Below, piece after piece: positions 22,420-42,425 of a stretch of DNA of 64,000 nt. A program made the translations under genes and the position numbers. The DNA is taken from assembly GCA_963556495.2 (NCBI GenBank), contig OY747716.1, positions 33,632,318 through 33,696,317 of the forward strand, given 5' to 3'. Each line of letters begins with the position of its first letter. Position 1 is the stretch's first letter. Origin of the DNA: Valencia hispanica (Eukaryota > Chordata > Actinopteri > Cyprinodontiformes > Valenciidae). The notes beneath the pieces are model-generated. The model did not search any database and had not been told where the DNA came from. It saw nothing but the letters and a program-made list of their open reading frames with translations.

Positions 22420-22860
22420 TGACTAATAACATCCGCGCAGGAGCGCGAGAAATCGGCGCTGGAATCAATTTGTCAAAGATGCCCTCTGAAAGTTCCTCAT
22501 TAAGCGCTAAACGCGCACTATGAGTCTGCATGAGAATAGCGGAGGATCACAGAGATTTGCTCGGACTGAGTGAAGCTGTGATTTTGGGACGATATTTCCA
22601 ACACCCTGTGTTTGACCTGAAGCAGCCGACACCGGTGGCACAACAAACACGCTCCTGTTTAATTTGTCTGCACGTTGGGGAAGTTATTTGCAGAGGGCAA
22701 CGCTCGTTAAATTTGACATGGGCTCTCAACATTTCACAAGCATGCAAAAGGCGGTTCAAAGCGCAATATCGAGGTTTTTCTTTTTCTTTTTTTCTTTTTG
22801 TTCTTGAGTGCGCTCCGCCAAATAGAGCAAAAATCTCCACAAACAGGCCAAGATGATCCA
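22420..22860. promoter_or_regulatory. Candidate conserved non-coding block 3' of shh
   Basis: Non-repetitive, and retaining CpGs (gcgcaggagcgcgag, gcgctaaacgcgcac) in an AT-rich neighbourhood. Contains aatcaatttgtcaaag. No coding signature on either strand. Regulatory role is inference only. Confidence 0.25.
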
Positions 22861-22989
22861 TTTATCATGCAAATCGACGGATTCTTGTTCTTTATAGCCA
22901 CCCAGTTCCCATATCCAAAAATCAAACTGTAACAATAACCCTATATGAAATAAAGCGGATTTTTTAAGAGTTTCGAAAACAAATCCCTC

Positions 22990-24041
22990 ATGTGGTGCTT
23001 TTCTCCAATGGAGCTCATTTAGACAAAGACAAGTGCAAGTTTGAACATTTTCTTTATCTCATTTTTGTAATAAACATATAAATAATAAACTCTAGACATT
23101 TCTGACACATCGCCCTGTTATGAAAGTTAACTGGTATGGTAGAGACTATCCAGACATGTGCATCTGCCGCAGGTCATTTTCTATACATAGAAAACTATGT
23201 CCCTATTACAAAATATGAAAAAAAAAAAAAGACATTTTAGTACATTTACAGGAGTTACTTATTAATTTATTTAACGAAGCTGTTTCAGTTCTACTTTAAT
23301 GGTTACTGAACTGTCAAAATCAGCTTTTTTGACATTTTCTTTTCATCCAAAGAAAACTGAAAAAAATATAGAAACAAACACACACAAAAAGCATAAAATG
23401 CAGACATGACACCAACATAATAAAATAAAACAAATAGCAGTACAAGAATTCCAATACTTTCCAAGCTACTGTATTTTTTTAAATTAAAATATATTCTCAT
23501 ATCTTACACTATTTCAAATAACGAAATGTGATTCGGCAGCAAATCTAATTTACATTTCTGTGTATAAAAATATAATTTATTGAACCCCGCGAAGTTTGCT
23601 CTATACCCCCAAAATATAACAGTCAGTTGCACATGTATAGTGATCTTCTTCTCTGTCCAGTTCTTTTTTATTCATTTTTAGATTTTTTGTTGTTTTTCTC
23701 CTTTTTATAAATTTTTTTTTTTTGCAGTTGAGATATACAAAAATAGATTATGCACAATTTGCTGCTCGCATCGTTTCACAATCCATTTCTGTGACAGCAG
23801 CAGCAGAGTTCACATGAGAATAAATTATTCAAAGAGGATTTTTTTTTTAAGGCTCCATTCATTCTTTGAAAGGGGACGCATCATAGAAAAGTCACTGAAA
23901 TAAATATCCCAACTCCGCTGGGGCCTTTTTGTTCGTTTTTCTTGTCTTTTTTATTTTAAGATCATTATTATTTAAGATGTCATTCTACTGGATAGTTCGA
24001 GGGTCCTACTTGAGTCTGATTCTGTTCCTGGGGGTGGATTT
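22990..24041 (-). other. Probable shh 3' UTR
   Basis: AT-rich sequence with many U-runs on the shh sense strand directly after the stop codon. Candidate AATAAA signals on the minus strand lie near 23572-23577 and 23271-23276; the exact 3' end is not resolved. Confidence 0.45.
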
Positions 24042-31070
<7,029 letters not shown>

Positions 31071-31334
31071 GTTAAAAAGAAAAAAAAGATCTAAAAAAAA
31101 GAAAAAAGGAATCACCGGTGCTGCTGCTGTCTTGTCTCAGCTACCGATGTCCTTGTCTCCTCTCTTCTCCCTTTTCCCCCACGCCTGCGATTCTTGGTCT
31201 CTTACCGCGGCAGGTGCGGAAATTAGTGCCTCAGGCTGATGGTAATACCGGGGCACAACGAAAGAGGATAAAAAAAGAAAAGTAGTGAGAGAATTATAAG
31301 CCACGAGATTTCTGGTTAAAACTGCAGCCGCTTG

Positions 31335-31382
31335 TGTGAGCAGGGCGCTTTTACTGCTTTGTATTATAGCAGCGATCTATAG
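31335..31382 (-). promoter_or_regulatory. Candidate shh core promoter (TATA-like)
   Basis: On the minus strand TATAATAC (31361-31368) lies about 290 nt upstream of the ATG, in a stretch free of repeats and followed by a plausible 5' leader. A start near 31335 would give a leader of about 265 nt. Transcript data were not available, so the site is tentative. Confidence 0.35.
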
Positions 31383-32359
31383 CAGGGGTGGGACTTAATT
31401 GCCTTGCCTAGACAAACCCTCTTGATGTTATCCCACTGAAAAAAAGGGGGAAAAGTCTGGGGGAAAAAAGGATTTCTCCCACCTTACGGTTAGTCTCCCC
31501 TTCATGGAGGACGCGGGCTCCTCCTCCATGGGAAAACATCAATTATGAACCAAAGCGTCCCCAAACCTCCCGTTTTCCAGCTTTTTCAAAAGAGAGGGAG
31601 AAACTTGCAAAGTGCTGGACTTGGATCTGAAATCAGTTTAAGTTCTTCGTGTGCGCACCAGGGCAACTCTCCGCATGGAGACACTCGTGGACGCGCAGTG
31701 CGCAAACCTGTGTTGTATGACTTGGCATTGATCCGTGTCCAGCGAGAATGAAGCCGTTAAAGATATACAATAAAATAGAGAGCTCGCTTGGGTCGGAAAC
31801 AACCTGATTTGACATTCTCTTTGTAAAAGAAATGCACAAGACAAAAAAAAAATCCTATGCGCAAACTTGCGCAAAAATGCAGTTGGAGACTCTTTTAGAT
31901 AATCTAAAGTCTCGTGAAATTCCAGTAAATTTATTTTAATTAACTTCATAGTTTCAATAAAATTTTAATTACGCTTAGTCAAAAGGTTTTCGAAATAATC
32001 AGATTTCTGCATTACGCACTACATGCGATCATGCTGTGCACCATTTTACGCATTAAAGCAAAATGACAGACTAACAGTAAATATAATAGACCATGTTATA
32101 GGGATTTAAAAAAAGTATTGGGAAACACAGAAGTCCAGATATAGTTAGAATGAAGGCGTGTGATAAGCAGATGAGACCTGTACATATCTAAACACCCAGA
32201 ATTAACCAAACGATCTCTACTATTTACTTGACCAATTAAAAACAGTGATTAGATTCAAGGTGGGAGGAAAATAATATATGATTTCAATTCTTTTTCAAGT
32301 AAAAATGGGTAAACTGCTATGCAATTATAGCCATCATAAGTCTAGAGTTACAGTTTGTT
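31383..32359. other. Proximal 5' flank of shh
   Basis: Non-repetitive AT-rich DNA with TAAT-core motifs (cttaattgcc 31394, tttaattaacttc 31935, ttttaattacgc 31964). No gene seen. It may hold proximal regulatory sites. Confidence 0.4.
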
Positions 32360-33565
32360 TCTGCATGCTTAGAACATCCAGAGATGGACATTTTTGCCCA
32401 TTCTTCTTTGCAAAATAGCTGAAACTCAGTCACATTGGATGGAGAGTATCTGTCATCATAAATTTTCAATTCTTGCCACATAATGTTAGATTTTAATCTA
32501 AACTTTACCGAGCCGTTCTAACACAGCTCTAGCTGTGTGCCTGTGGTTGATGTCCCGCAGATTGGTGAACCTTCACCCCGGTCTCACATCTTTTGCAGCC
32601 TCACACAGGTTTTAGTTCAGGACTTTCCAGTATTTAACTCCATCCATCATTAACTCCAAGCAGCTTCTCTATGTCAGCTGAAGCAAAATATCTCCACAGC
32701 ATGATGCTGCCACAACCATGTTTTACCATGGGGATTGTGTGTTCAGGGTGATGTGCAGTGTACATTTTCCACCGCTTTGTATGTAGACCAGAAATGTTAA
32801 GTTTTATTGGACTTGAGCACCCCCTGTTTGCTGTTTTCCTACATAGCTTGTAGCAAACATAGCTTCTTATGGCTTTCTTTTTCCACTCTTACATAAAGGC
32901 TGGATTTATGGATTTGTGGACTCCACAACTAATAGCTTTCCTGTTAATAGATTATTCCACCAAAGCCATGCATTTCAGCAGCTCCTCCAGTGTTACCATG
33001 CATCTATATGCTGCTTCTCAGGTTGGTGCTCTCATTGCCTTGCTTGTCTGTTTAGTTGGACAGTTATGTCTTGATAGAATTGTAGTTGTGCCTTTCCCAT
33101 TTTCAGATGAGGGATTGAACAGCGCTCCAATGTTCAAAGCTTGGGATATTGTTTTATAACCTAACCCTGCTTTGTGTTCCTTGGTCTTCACTAAGCTCTT
33201 TTTTCACTAAAGTTCTCTAACAAACCTTTGAGACTTTCATAGAACAGTTGGATTTATACGTTAGATTAAGTAACACAGAGAAGGATTACTTCTGGATATT
33301 TATTATTTAGGGACACTTTTTAGTTGAGGGGTATCAGAGTAAAGACCGATCAATGTAAATGCATGCCACACTTTTTAGACTTATATTTGTACAAAAAAGA
33401 AATTAAAATCATGCATAATCTTTCTTCAACTTCACAATTATGAAATTCTTTGTACTGATTTACCATTTGAAAATCCAATAAGATCCATTGAAAGTTGTGA
33501 ATGTAATGTGACAAATTGTGGAAAAGTCCAAGGGGTTTAAATACTTATTGTAAAGGGGAAGGGTG
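32360..33565 (-). mobile_element. Near full-length but decayed Tc1-like transposon, antisense
   Basis: Antisense transposase phrases occur in the expected order from gagatggacatttttgccca (32374) through cagcatgatgctgccaca (32698) and cagctcctccagtgttacca (32980) to gttcaaagcttgggatattg (33133). The right end has subterminal repeat sequence and aaaagtccaaggggttt. Many indels and stops. Confidence 0.85.
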
Positions 33566-34834
33566 GGGGAGTGAAGAGATAGCCAGCAGACATAACTATG
33601 TCCTTCGTTTTGCAGCTATATTGATTTCTTATATATTCAGCACGATTTGATATGACTCAGCAGTACTGAAAAGCTGTGATGACCAAACATAAACCCAAGT
33701 AATTCCTTTTTGACATTGCTTTGCTCTATCAGACCTAAACATTCACTGCATTCAAGACACAGGAGTTCAGACAAAAACAGATATTTAAAGCAGTTTCAGA
33801 GATTAAAAAAAGGATTTGTCTGATAACAAAGAGTGATTACAGGCAGAGGGCTGTTTTGGGGCCAACTTTGGCTCTCATCACAAAGACTATGTGGCACATT
33901 CGCTCTGAAGTGAGGACAGATATGCCAGCCTTTGGTGTGGCTTCAGTCTCATTAAAGCATGCTCTGGCTGACCTCCAGTCTGGTGTTGTTCAAGCCTGTG
34001 CCAGGCTTGTGGGAACCAGAGGGGGAAGACTACCTGCCGCATAATGAGATCGTGATCATCAGCTCCTGCCCAAAAGATGGCTTGTGCACCTGGCACACTG
34101 CTGTATAACTCTTAAACTATTTCAGTAGTGGAATTCAATTTGGTTTTTTGATGGATATTCTGAAGATATCCTACTCAGTAGTTGGTTCTATAGACGTGCT
34201 AATTAAACATAAAGCTCACAACTCTCATGGCACCCTGATGAGCACCATAGGCAGTGTTTTTTTTGCCCTAGGTCAGAGTATTGGTTCAGGTGTAAGAAGG
34301 AACCTGAAATGCTACACGCATGTCTGAAACCCACAGATATGAGACGCCTCATAGACCTCAGAAGTCTTATTAAGCACAAGTAATCATAAAGAAAGGCTGT
34401 CAGGTAAAAAAAAAAACTCATGATAAGGTGAATACAATAGGCCAAAGAGGGTTCTTTGTAAATTAAGTGAGTGACAAAATGCGACGCCGAATGAAATGAA
34501 TTATGGAAAAATTGCTATGAATTATGCAGCCTGAAGAGCAAGCAGCACTGATGGGTTTGAACTTGAGTTTCTCCCGCAGAGGAAACCAAGAATCTCTCAG
34601 CCAGACCTGGGGCAAAGAGTATTTGCAAACATTACACTTTAGTGTTTGGTTTTGGTCTATGCCAGTGCCAAATGGGTGGCGTTAGAAGCTAAAAGCAAAG
34701 GAAATCTCTCCAGACAGACAGTACAAATCTGGTAAATGAGAGATATAAGAGCCATTTTCTTTTCTTTAGCTGTCAAAAAGAATACATTTAAACAACACAC
34801 TTTTGAGATAAATGATTATACAAAAGATTGCTGT
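33566..34834. other. shh 5' flank, non-repetitive; possible conserved blocks
   Basis: No gene or clear repeat. The stretches 33840-34120 and 34440-34690 are of higher complexity; the latter has gaattatggaaa and gaattatgcagcc homeodomain-type motifs. Regulatory function is inference. Confidence 0.3.
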
Positions 34835-36190
34835 AAAATAAGAACAAAAATGATAAGTGGTTTTACATTTTTGTTTATCAATCAAAATATAAAAAAAGTG
34901 GATGTGTATTTGTATTCATCCCCTTTTACACTGTTACCGCAAATGAAATCCTGTAAACAGACAGGACACCGAAGTTTAAAGTAGGGCTAGGTTACAACAT
35001 AATATCCCTTGAACTGAACATCTCCCAGAGCACTGTTCGTTTGACAGTGAAAGGAGCAGGAAGATAAGCAGCCAAGAGGCCCATGTTGACTCTGGAGGAG
35101 CTGCAGAGATATGTAGTGGACCCATGACATGAACATGACTACAAATTGGTTGCGGAATTTTTTTTGTAGAGCATATCTAAAATATTCCAAAGGAAATGCA
35201 GCTTGGAAAGTTGAAATACATTGGCACAATGCCATCTGACACACTAATGGCTGGTGCTTGCAAAGAAGCCAATCCGAGAACACCATGTATTTTTGTTGGC
35301 ACTAAATGGCTGTACTTCCAAGAGCAGAGATTAAAAAGACTGTAGCTGTTGGCTGGTGCAGTGCCTAGACAGTTTTCCCTGTGCTTATTAATGCATATTA
35401 AGGTATATTTGGTGTTTGAACTAATAAAATAAGCAGTTATTGTCAAGAAGCCATCAGGCCCAACTCGGAGGAGCTGCTCCTGATGAGATTCTCACCAGCC
35501 ATTTGCTGGATCTCCTCCTCCCAAACACTCAAAAGCTTCTGTCACTCACCTCTATGACGCTCAGTCATCAACCTCATTATGACGCATAGCTCCTACGACT
35601 CCGACCTGAGTTGTATTCCTAGATTCAGCTGCTTCCCACGGCTAATAGCTTATCCAAGCTCCTCGCACCACGAGTTCCAGCTCGAATACAGGTTCGTCCA
35701 TTTCCTCCGCTCCAATCGGACCTTCGGCTTCATCCTCACCCTGCACTTGGAACATCCATCTTCCAAGCAGTGATCTCCATCTGATCGCTGCATTCGTGAC
35801 AGTTATAAGTGTTTATAGGGGGGATTTGTGGATTTTAGCTATACACAGTCAGCTGTGGTCCCTGACCCCTGCGAATATTGGGGGTCCATTGTACAGCCCA
35901 GTTGGGAAAATCTTTGTACTGGACAGGAGTTTGCAATGCACTCCACAAATGTGGCATTGTTGGAGAAGTTGCAAGAGCAAATTGTCAAAAGAGGGCTACA
36001 ATTCAATTAAAAAATAGTTAATTATTCACAAATTAGGGAGTGTTGTTAGCAGCTTGACACCACTTGTATAGCAAACATGTAGAAGAAGGTGCTACGCACA
36101 TTGCTCTCAACATACCATCTCTACAGTGTAACATGGTGGTGGCCGGATTATGCATTAGGAATGCCTTTCTTCAGGAATACTGCTTTGTAA
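34835..36190 (+). mobile_element. Tc1-like remnant, sense, split by a TA-flanked element
   Basis: Left part 34835-35115 (gtatttgtattcatcccctt, gccaagaggcccatgttgac, gaggagctgcagagat) and right part 35892-36190 (cagcccagttgggaaaatct, ccacaaatgtggcattg, acatggtggtggcc). The two parts are collinear in the family sequence. Confidence 0.8.
35116..35891. mobile_element. TA-flanked short DNA element, copy 2, nested
   Basis: TA (35114-35115) then GTGGACCC at the left; GGGTCCATTG then TA (35892-35893) at the right. It interrupts the Tc1-like copy exactly, and it shares its sides with the element at 4695-5084. A GC-richer segment of about 350 bp (roughly 35445-35795) has no counterpart in copy 1 and looks like a further insertion of unknown origin. 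Confidence 0.7.
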
Positions 36191-37728
36191 GACACTATGA
36201 TTTTTCTCACAGTTTTATATACATTAGGTTGGATATGGCAGCAAAATAGCAAAATGGAGGTCCGGTTTATGAAGTAGTTCTTAAGGGATTGAGGTCATTA
36301 CAATTACACAATTCATATTGAGAAGCCAGGCTGCAATGCCTTTCCCAATCAGGCCCAGAGCAGCCAGTGAGTAATCACCTTTTGCCATTTTTATGTCTCT
36401 CTTCCCTGAAAAAACCCCCCTCCAAACATCACCTGCACTACTTCCTACACTAAGAAATACTCGCCGCTTTTACGCTGCCTTCCTTTTAAAATCCTCCCTC
36501 TTCATCTTGACATTCAATGGAATTAATAGATATGCTGTCGCTAAGACAAAATCCTTGCCTATGTTTGATTTCTCGAGCCCCAGTCCAAGTCAAGCACGAG
36601 CTAGGTGCAACCAGTAGTGTTTGATGGAGTTTAACCAGAGTAAGTCCCCCCAATTACTGCTTAAAGCCTCCTCCTGTCTGAATGTTTTGTAACATTGTTA
36701 GACGGATTAGGACTACAGAATAATCACGCACAAAACATTTAAGCAGTGTCAGGCTGCTGTGCTGTTTTCCCTTCACTGCAAAGAGGGTTTCCTTTCTTTC
36801 AGTCAATCGGAAAGCCAGCCCCACCACAACTCATTGTGGCTTTTTCTTGCTTGCAGGTGGGTTCCACATTCAGACCTTTATCCTGTTTTGAACATTTGAC
36901 AAACAGTTTACAACACAGACACGCAGCCATCAATCCCACAAACATGTGTCCTCTTTTGTCTCAGCAATAATGTCTGAATGGTCTTCCTCTCAGTGGTTTA
37001 TCTAAGTCGCACGCATAAAGCTTTATGTAGAAGCAATGAGTAACAATTCAGCTCAACAGATACAGGTGCCCTGGAGCTAATCTATGAGCTACAATAGAAA
37101 TTTCACAATACAGTATTTGTAATCACAGCTCTCAGCGTGTCCCGGAGTCTGTAAAGGCATTTTATTTGCACTCTCCAGCCGCTCCCAATACTTAAACATT
37201 AAACGCCAAGGCTAGACAGGGAAAACCACTTTGAACTGCAGGGCAGGGTGAACTCCGAGGGAGGGGAGGGAGCGCTGAGAGAGCACAGAGCAAAAGGGGC
37301 TGGTGTTTGTGCTCCAGGTGAGTCAATGCAACACCATCACAGTCTTTTGCAATAGTGACAGAGAAGGGCGGGACCACAAGTGTCAGTGCTTTTAGATGTG
37401 ATTGTACTTAAAGTTGCTCACCAGACAATATAAACAAAATTGTATTATTATTATTTTTTATTTTTTTAGGTTTTATGTTTATAAGCCAAAATGTATGGTA
37501 TTATGTACCTTAAAATGGGAGAGGTCATCATCTTTTAAAACTAAAAAACAGAAAATAAAAGTATGAAACATCAATAAATCCAAATCACAACAGGAAGATA
37601 TTACCATATATGGATGATGATGTAATGCCTGTAACAGCATCATCTTGAAATGTCCACAGTATTCACAAAATGACTTGCTTTCTTGATAAAAAAAGAACCT
37701 TTTTTATCTGGAAAATATGGAGTGGGTG
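36191..37728. other. shh 5' flank, no gene
   Basis: Non-repetitive sequence. 36290-36700 is of higher complexity, with tacaattacacaattcat near 36299 and ggaattaatagatatgctg near 36519. No open frame with a protein signature. Confidence 0.35.
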
Positions 37729-38141
37729 TGTGGCTATCATCCCTAGGCCACGCCCCCCGGATTTGGGGAACATGTCTTGCCACAGTAAATGAGAGAGCGC
37801 CAAACACCAGTTACAGTTTTCATAAAGTAATATGGCGGAAATGTCTTTTGTTTTCCGGGACTTCAAATGGTGTTTTCTTTTGGAGGACTCTGGTAGTTTG
37901 TTCTAAAGTTGAAGTAGTGGCAGCTGGCTGATTCTCCTTCTCTGACATTATTGAGAGCAGAGAACCTCTCACACCATTGTTGTTCTTTTGCAAAATGCGG
38001 AAGCACGTAAGGAGCTGCAGAGCCAGGTAGATGCGGAAGTGCGCTTGTTCGGTGAGACAGACAACCGGATGGTCCAATTAAGTGTTGTGATTTTTTTTTT
38101 TTTAGCTAGCTTGTTTTGCAGATTTGCCATAGCCACTTTAA
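37729..38141. mobile_element. TTAA-flanked MITE, copy 2 (left-truncated, internally deleted)
   Basis: Collinear with 4140-4670 at roughly 80 percent by eye (ctatcatccctaggccacgc, agtaaatgagagagcgc, aagtaatatggcgg, ttctctgacattattgag), missing about 150 bp before the right end. The right inverted terminus with TTAA (38138-38141) is intact. Confidence 0.8.
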
Positions 38142-39479
38142 AGTAAACACAGGTATGGTGAGTAAATTTTTCATCATCAATCAAAAAAAGAATCTGTTTG
38201 AAAAGGTTTTGCCCTGAGATAATGAAATAATCAAAATACTGAATACAAGGGAGCAACATCATAAAGCTGAGGGAAGAGGACACAAAACAGTTCATATAAT
38301 TGGCTGACAGATTGCTTGAACAGGGAGTAAACAGCCAGAGCAGCCAGGCTACTGCTGGTGTCATTTGTCTAAGAGCTGAAAAGTTTGTTCTTTTACCAAT
38401 AATTAGCTGTAGCAGCATACTTTTCGCTGTGCCTGAGCCAAATTATACAAATAAACAAGAGAACATTTGTCTGCAGTGGATGTCTGTGTCATTAAGGTTA
38501 TTGTAGATGGACCAAAGTGCAGGCATGAGCTGGAATTGTCATTGAGAGCCTGTTTTATAAAAATATAAAGAACACTTACAGTGCATAATGATGATCATAA
38601 AGGATCTGAGGAATGTAGTGGAAAGTAAAGGAAGGAGCCAGTGGAGATGAACGCAAACTGGAGAGCTTACATATACTGAGGAGGAGTGGAGAATGACACA
38701 GGACCCTAAGGAACTAATCAGGAGCTAAACAGATGCAGGTGAGAGAGAGGGTGAGCGGAGGGAGATTAGGAGATGACAAGTAAGTGGGGAGGGAAGCAGA
38801 ATGGCACAGAAGAAATAAACAGAACAGAGGGAACAGATAAAGGAAAATAAATATAAAGGTTTAAACTGTACGCATAATGAAAATCTTATCAAAAAACAGT
38901 AATCCTAAATGTACAAAAGATGATAAAGCAGAAAAGAACTAACACAGAGGAATAAACTGAAAATGACAAGAAATACGTAAATAAAGAATAAAGAAATATC
39001 AAAACAGAAACCCAAATAAAAACTCAAAGTTTAAACACCCAGGTATCATGACAGTCTGATTTTATTTTCTTCCCTTACAACCACTATATGTGTCGCCTTA
39101 GGTTGGAGTGAGTTTTTAGATCCAAACAACATTTTGTAAGAAAATGAACAACAGATAGACCCTAAGTTCAAAATGTGTGACAGAAGGTGTCCTCAAAATT
39201 ATTTTGGCAGGTGCTTTACTGTACTGCAATCAAACCCCCACAAGTAAAATATGGATGATATGGAAAAAAGTGAGACTTGCACAACTGCAGCACATTGCCA
39301 TAATATAATGTGTCCTGGTGAACTAGTTATTTAAAGAAATGGAATCACTCACACTAACTGTACTGCATGGTGGTGAAGAGGCTATGATTTGGGTTTGCTT
39401 TGCAGTCACAATATGTGACCACTTTGTAGTTACTACATACACCATGAACTCCTCTGTAAAACACAGCATTCTAAAGCGA
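38142..39479. other. shh 5' flank; purine-rich repeat-like stretch 38600-39055
   Basis: 38600-39055 is strongly purine-rich on the + strand (gaggagtggagaatgacac, gagggtgagcggagggag) and ends ccaggtatcatgacag, resembling an unnamed dispersed teleost repeat. No coding signal. Confidence 0.35.
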
Positions 39480-39720
39480 AACATGAAGCTATTTGTGTAA
39501 CAGGTGAATCTTGGCCGAAATTGGGTCGTCATCTGGAGAATTCTCCCAAACTTAACGGGAAATCAAAAACAAATTGGCTAAAAAAGAGAAGATTCAATGT
39601 GTTGCAATGGTTTAATAAAAGTCCAGACATAAACTTGGTAAGCAGTAGCTGTGTTGACGGAGCTGCCTTGTTGATCTCAGAGACCAAAGGAGAATGGGTA
39701 GGCTGGTTTAAGATGACAGG
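39480..39720 (+). mobile_element. Tc1-like fragment of a second family, sense
   Basis: tggctaaaaaagagaagatt, caatgtgttgcaatggttta and gtccagacataaactt correspond to the transposase region encoding an ALEWPSQSPDLN-type motif. Confidence 0.6.
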
Positions 39721-39984
39721 GACCTAAGGTATACATACTACCATCTCTGAACCCACAAAATGTTGAACCCAGAAGCAGGTTCATTACAGCAGCAGAAGAC
39801 TGCTCCGGGTCCTACTCCTGTCAGCTAACAACAGGAAAATGAGTCAATGACCGCGCAGACTCCTTTACTGACTTTAAAAATATTACCTGGACTTATAAGT
39901 CGGACATTCAGAAGGTTGGGTCAGAATTTTGTGTAAACGACAGCAAATATATGGATCCATTCTGCCTCTTCTCTGTAGCTATGT

Positions 39985-40445
39985 TGACATGGACACAAGT
40001 AATCGGATTAAAAACCTAAACGGAATTAAAATGCTTCATGTAAACACAGCATTTGGAATACTCTGACCCGATCACACTTATTCAGATCAATGTTTCCTTC
40101 TGATTAAAACAGGTGGGTTATGCCGATTGTTATTCCGATCGCTGTGCTTTTAAACACTTCTTCCGAATCTGGGTCATTACTGTGCATGTCTGTTGCGTCA
40201 TGAGTAGACAAACCTTACGTTGGCATAAAACAATAAAGGAATTCGGATTAGAATTTGACTGTGTACACAACAATAAAGGCTTGTAGATGTAAAACCGTGA
40301 CCAGGAAAATTAAAAGTACGCTCTGAAGTATGTCGTGCCGCTCCATTTTAAAAGCACGCAGCCATGTTTGTTTACAAAATAAGTCTGCTACTTCTTGTTC
40401 TACGGCTGTTTCCGGTGTGTTAGATAGTTCTGCGTATGTCAAAAT
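39985..40445. repeat. Dispersed DNA element rich in CGGATTA / CATGTAAACAC motifs
   Basis: Contains aatcggattaaaaacc, catgtaaacacagc, tcttccgaatctggg and aattcggattagaattt. This motif style marks a common teleost non-autonomous DNA element. Ends were not resolved. Confidence 0.45.
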
Positions 40446-40499
40446 GATTTATTCTCATCGAACATGCGCCTAACTGGGTATTATTGCTAAACTTTTTCA

Positions 40500-40800
40500 T
40501 TCTATTTTTGTCATCTATGTACCCATCTTCTGCTGGCTAACTCCAGCAGGATAATGCACCACATTAATCTCAGTTCCTCTCACACCAGTTTCTTGAACGT
40601 GGCAATGGGTGGCCATCACAGTCACCGGATCTCCAGCAGAGCACCTTGTAGATGCATTGGAACATAACTTTTCATCACTGATTATGCTACCATGTCAATA
40701 TGAACTAACATCCAGGAGGAGTGTTTCTGAAACCTTGTTTAAGATATGGGATGAATAATTAAGGTTCTAATAATTAAGTTCTGAAGGAAAAAGGGGTTCA
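40500..40800 (+). mobile_element. Tc1-like fragment of a third family, sense
   Basis: catcttctgctggctaac, ccagcaggataatgcacca, tttcttgaacgtggcaatg, cacagtcaccggatctcc, gctaccatgtcaatatg and ttctgaaggaaaaaggggt occur in the order seen in a Tc1-like transposase 3' end. Confidence 0.75.
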
Positions 40801-41470
40801 AGCTGGTGGCGAATGAGTTTATGTTTGGTGTTGTCGTTAATCTAACTTAACCAGCTTTGCTTGTCTTGTCTTTGGTCTTATCCAGATTTAAATGTTGCTC
40901 ACCTACCTCATTTTACCTTCTCTCAGGTTCTCTTACAAACCTATATAACAAAAGAGTCAAAGAAGGAATTTTTCTCTAAATATGAGAAGCTTTCTCCCAT
41001 GGCAACAAAAGCCTTTTGCTATTCTCCTTTATATCCACATAAACTTGGCATGCTTGGAATGAATCAATATTGAATCGAATCAGAAATAAAACTGAATTGT
41101 GATGTTATGAATCAGAGTCATCCATTGTTAGAATCACTAGCGTGGCCTGTTTATTTATTTCAGTGCTGAAGTTTGAAGGCTGGCTTTTGTTGTGCAGAAT
41201 ACATTCTGTAGCCTTGAGTGGAGAGAAAACTCTGACCCAAATCATCAATGACAATAAGCTGTAACGCTAGTAGAATGTAGCCAATTAAAAACATAGTATA
41301 TAACACAATCTTTAAAAAAAGAGAAAACGTTATGATTTGAACTCCTGCTAGTGTGAGATCTGCCTGTTCAACTCTTGTCTAAACCAACAGCTCTCACCTT
41401 AACTTTAAAAAGAAATACTTCCAACAGCAGAAACACATAACTGCAAAACACCTCCTGTTGTATCAAAGAG
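40801..41470. other. shh 5' flank, no gene
   Basis: AT-rich sequence without a recognisable gene, RNA or repeat. Confidence 0.4.
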
Positions 41471-41471
41471 A

Positions 41472-42425
41472 TACAGTGCCTTGCAAAAGCATTCTTACCT
41501 TATGGACTTTCCCACATTTTATCATAGAACAACCACAGACTTTAATGTTTTAACTGGATTTTGTGTGACAGATTAAAGTATTGAATAATAGTGAAGAGGA
41601 TAGAACATGTTATATGGTTTTCAAAACATTTACAAATGCACACTTGAAAAGTGGCATAGAGTTGTATTCAGCCCCTTTAAATTGGATGCCCCTAACTAAA
41701 GTCCAGTCCTTCCAACTGTCTTCAGAAATCACATAATTGGTAAAAAGAATTAACCTGTAATTTAATCTCAGTATGAATGAAAGCTGTGGAGACATTTAAA
41801 GCTGAGTTAGGATATGAAACACTATTCAAAGCTTTGGACATCTTATAAAGCAATGTTCAATCCATCAACTGAAAATAGTCGGTTAACATGGCCTTCCATG
41901 TAAACGGACAGGCTTGGTAAAGACAACGTTGACGAGAAAAGCAGCCAAGAGAATCATGTTAATATAAGATGATCTGCAGAGATATGCAGCTGATATTGAA
42001 TAATCTGTTCAAATTAAAACTATTGCCCTATGCACTACACACATCCAGCCTTTATGGAAGTGTGGCAAAAAGACAGCCACAAAACACAATACGGTACATG
42101 GTGAAAAACTTGCGCATGCACATCATCCTGAAAATACTCTTTCAACAAGGAAACCTAGTGATGGCTGCATCATGTTTTGGGGATGCATCAGTAATTGCAA
42201 CAAAAGCTGGTTCTAAAAAATATTGACTCTGGGGTACTGCATACAAATAACTGCACACTTTTCAGACTTTTTTTTGCAAAATGATTTGAAAACTATGTAC
42301 CATTTTCCTTCAGCTTCACAGCTATGAACTACTTTATGTTGGTCCATCACATCCCAACAAAATAGTTTGTGGTTGTGACGTGACTAAACAAGAAACATTT
42401 CCACGGTCATGCATGCTTTTGCCAG
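41472..42425 (+). mobile_element. Internally deleted Tc1-like transposon with both ends
   Basis: Left end ATACAGTGCCTTGCAAAAGC at 41471; right end inverted (catgcatgcttttgccag, 42408-42425). In between are gcagccaagagaatcatgtt, cctttatggaagtgtggcaa and ggctgcatcatgttttgggg. About 0.95 kb against about 1.6 kb for the family. The transposase is broken. Confidence 0.85.

Noticed and set aside
31113..31115. Upstream in-frame ATG for shh
   Set aside because: It would add a 15-residue Phe-rich extension before an already normal signal peptide; the ATG at 31068-31070 gives the family's usual length.
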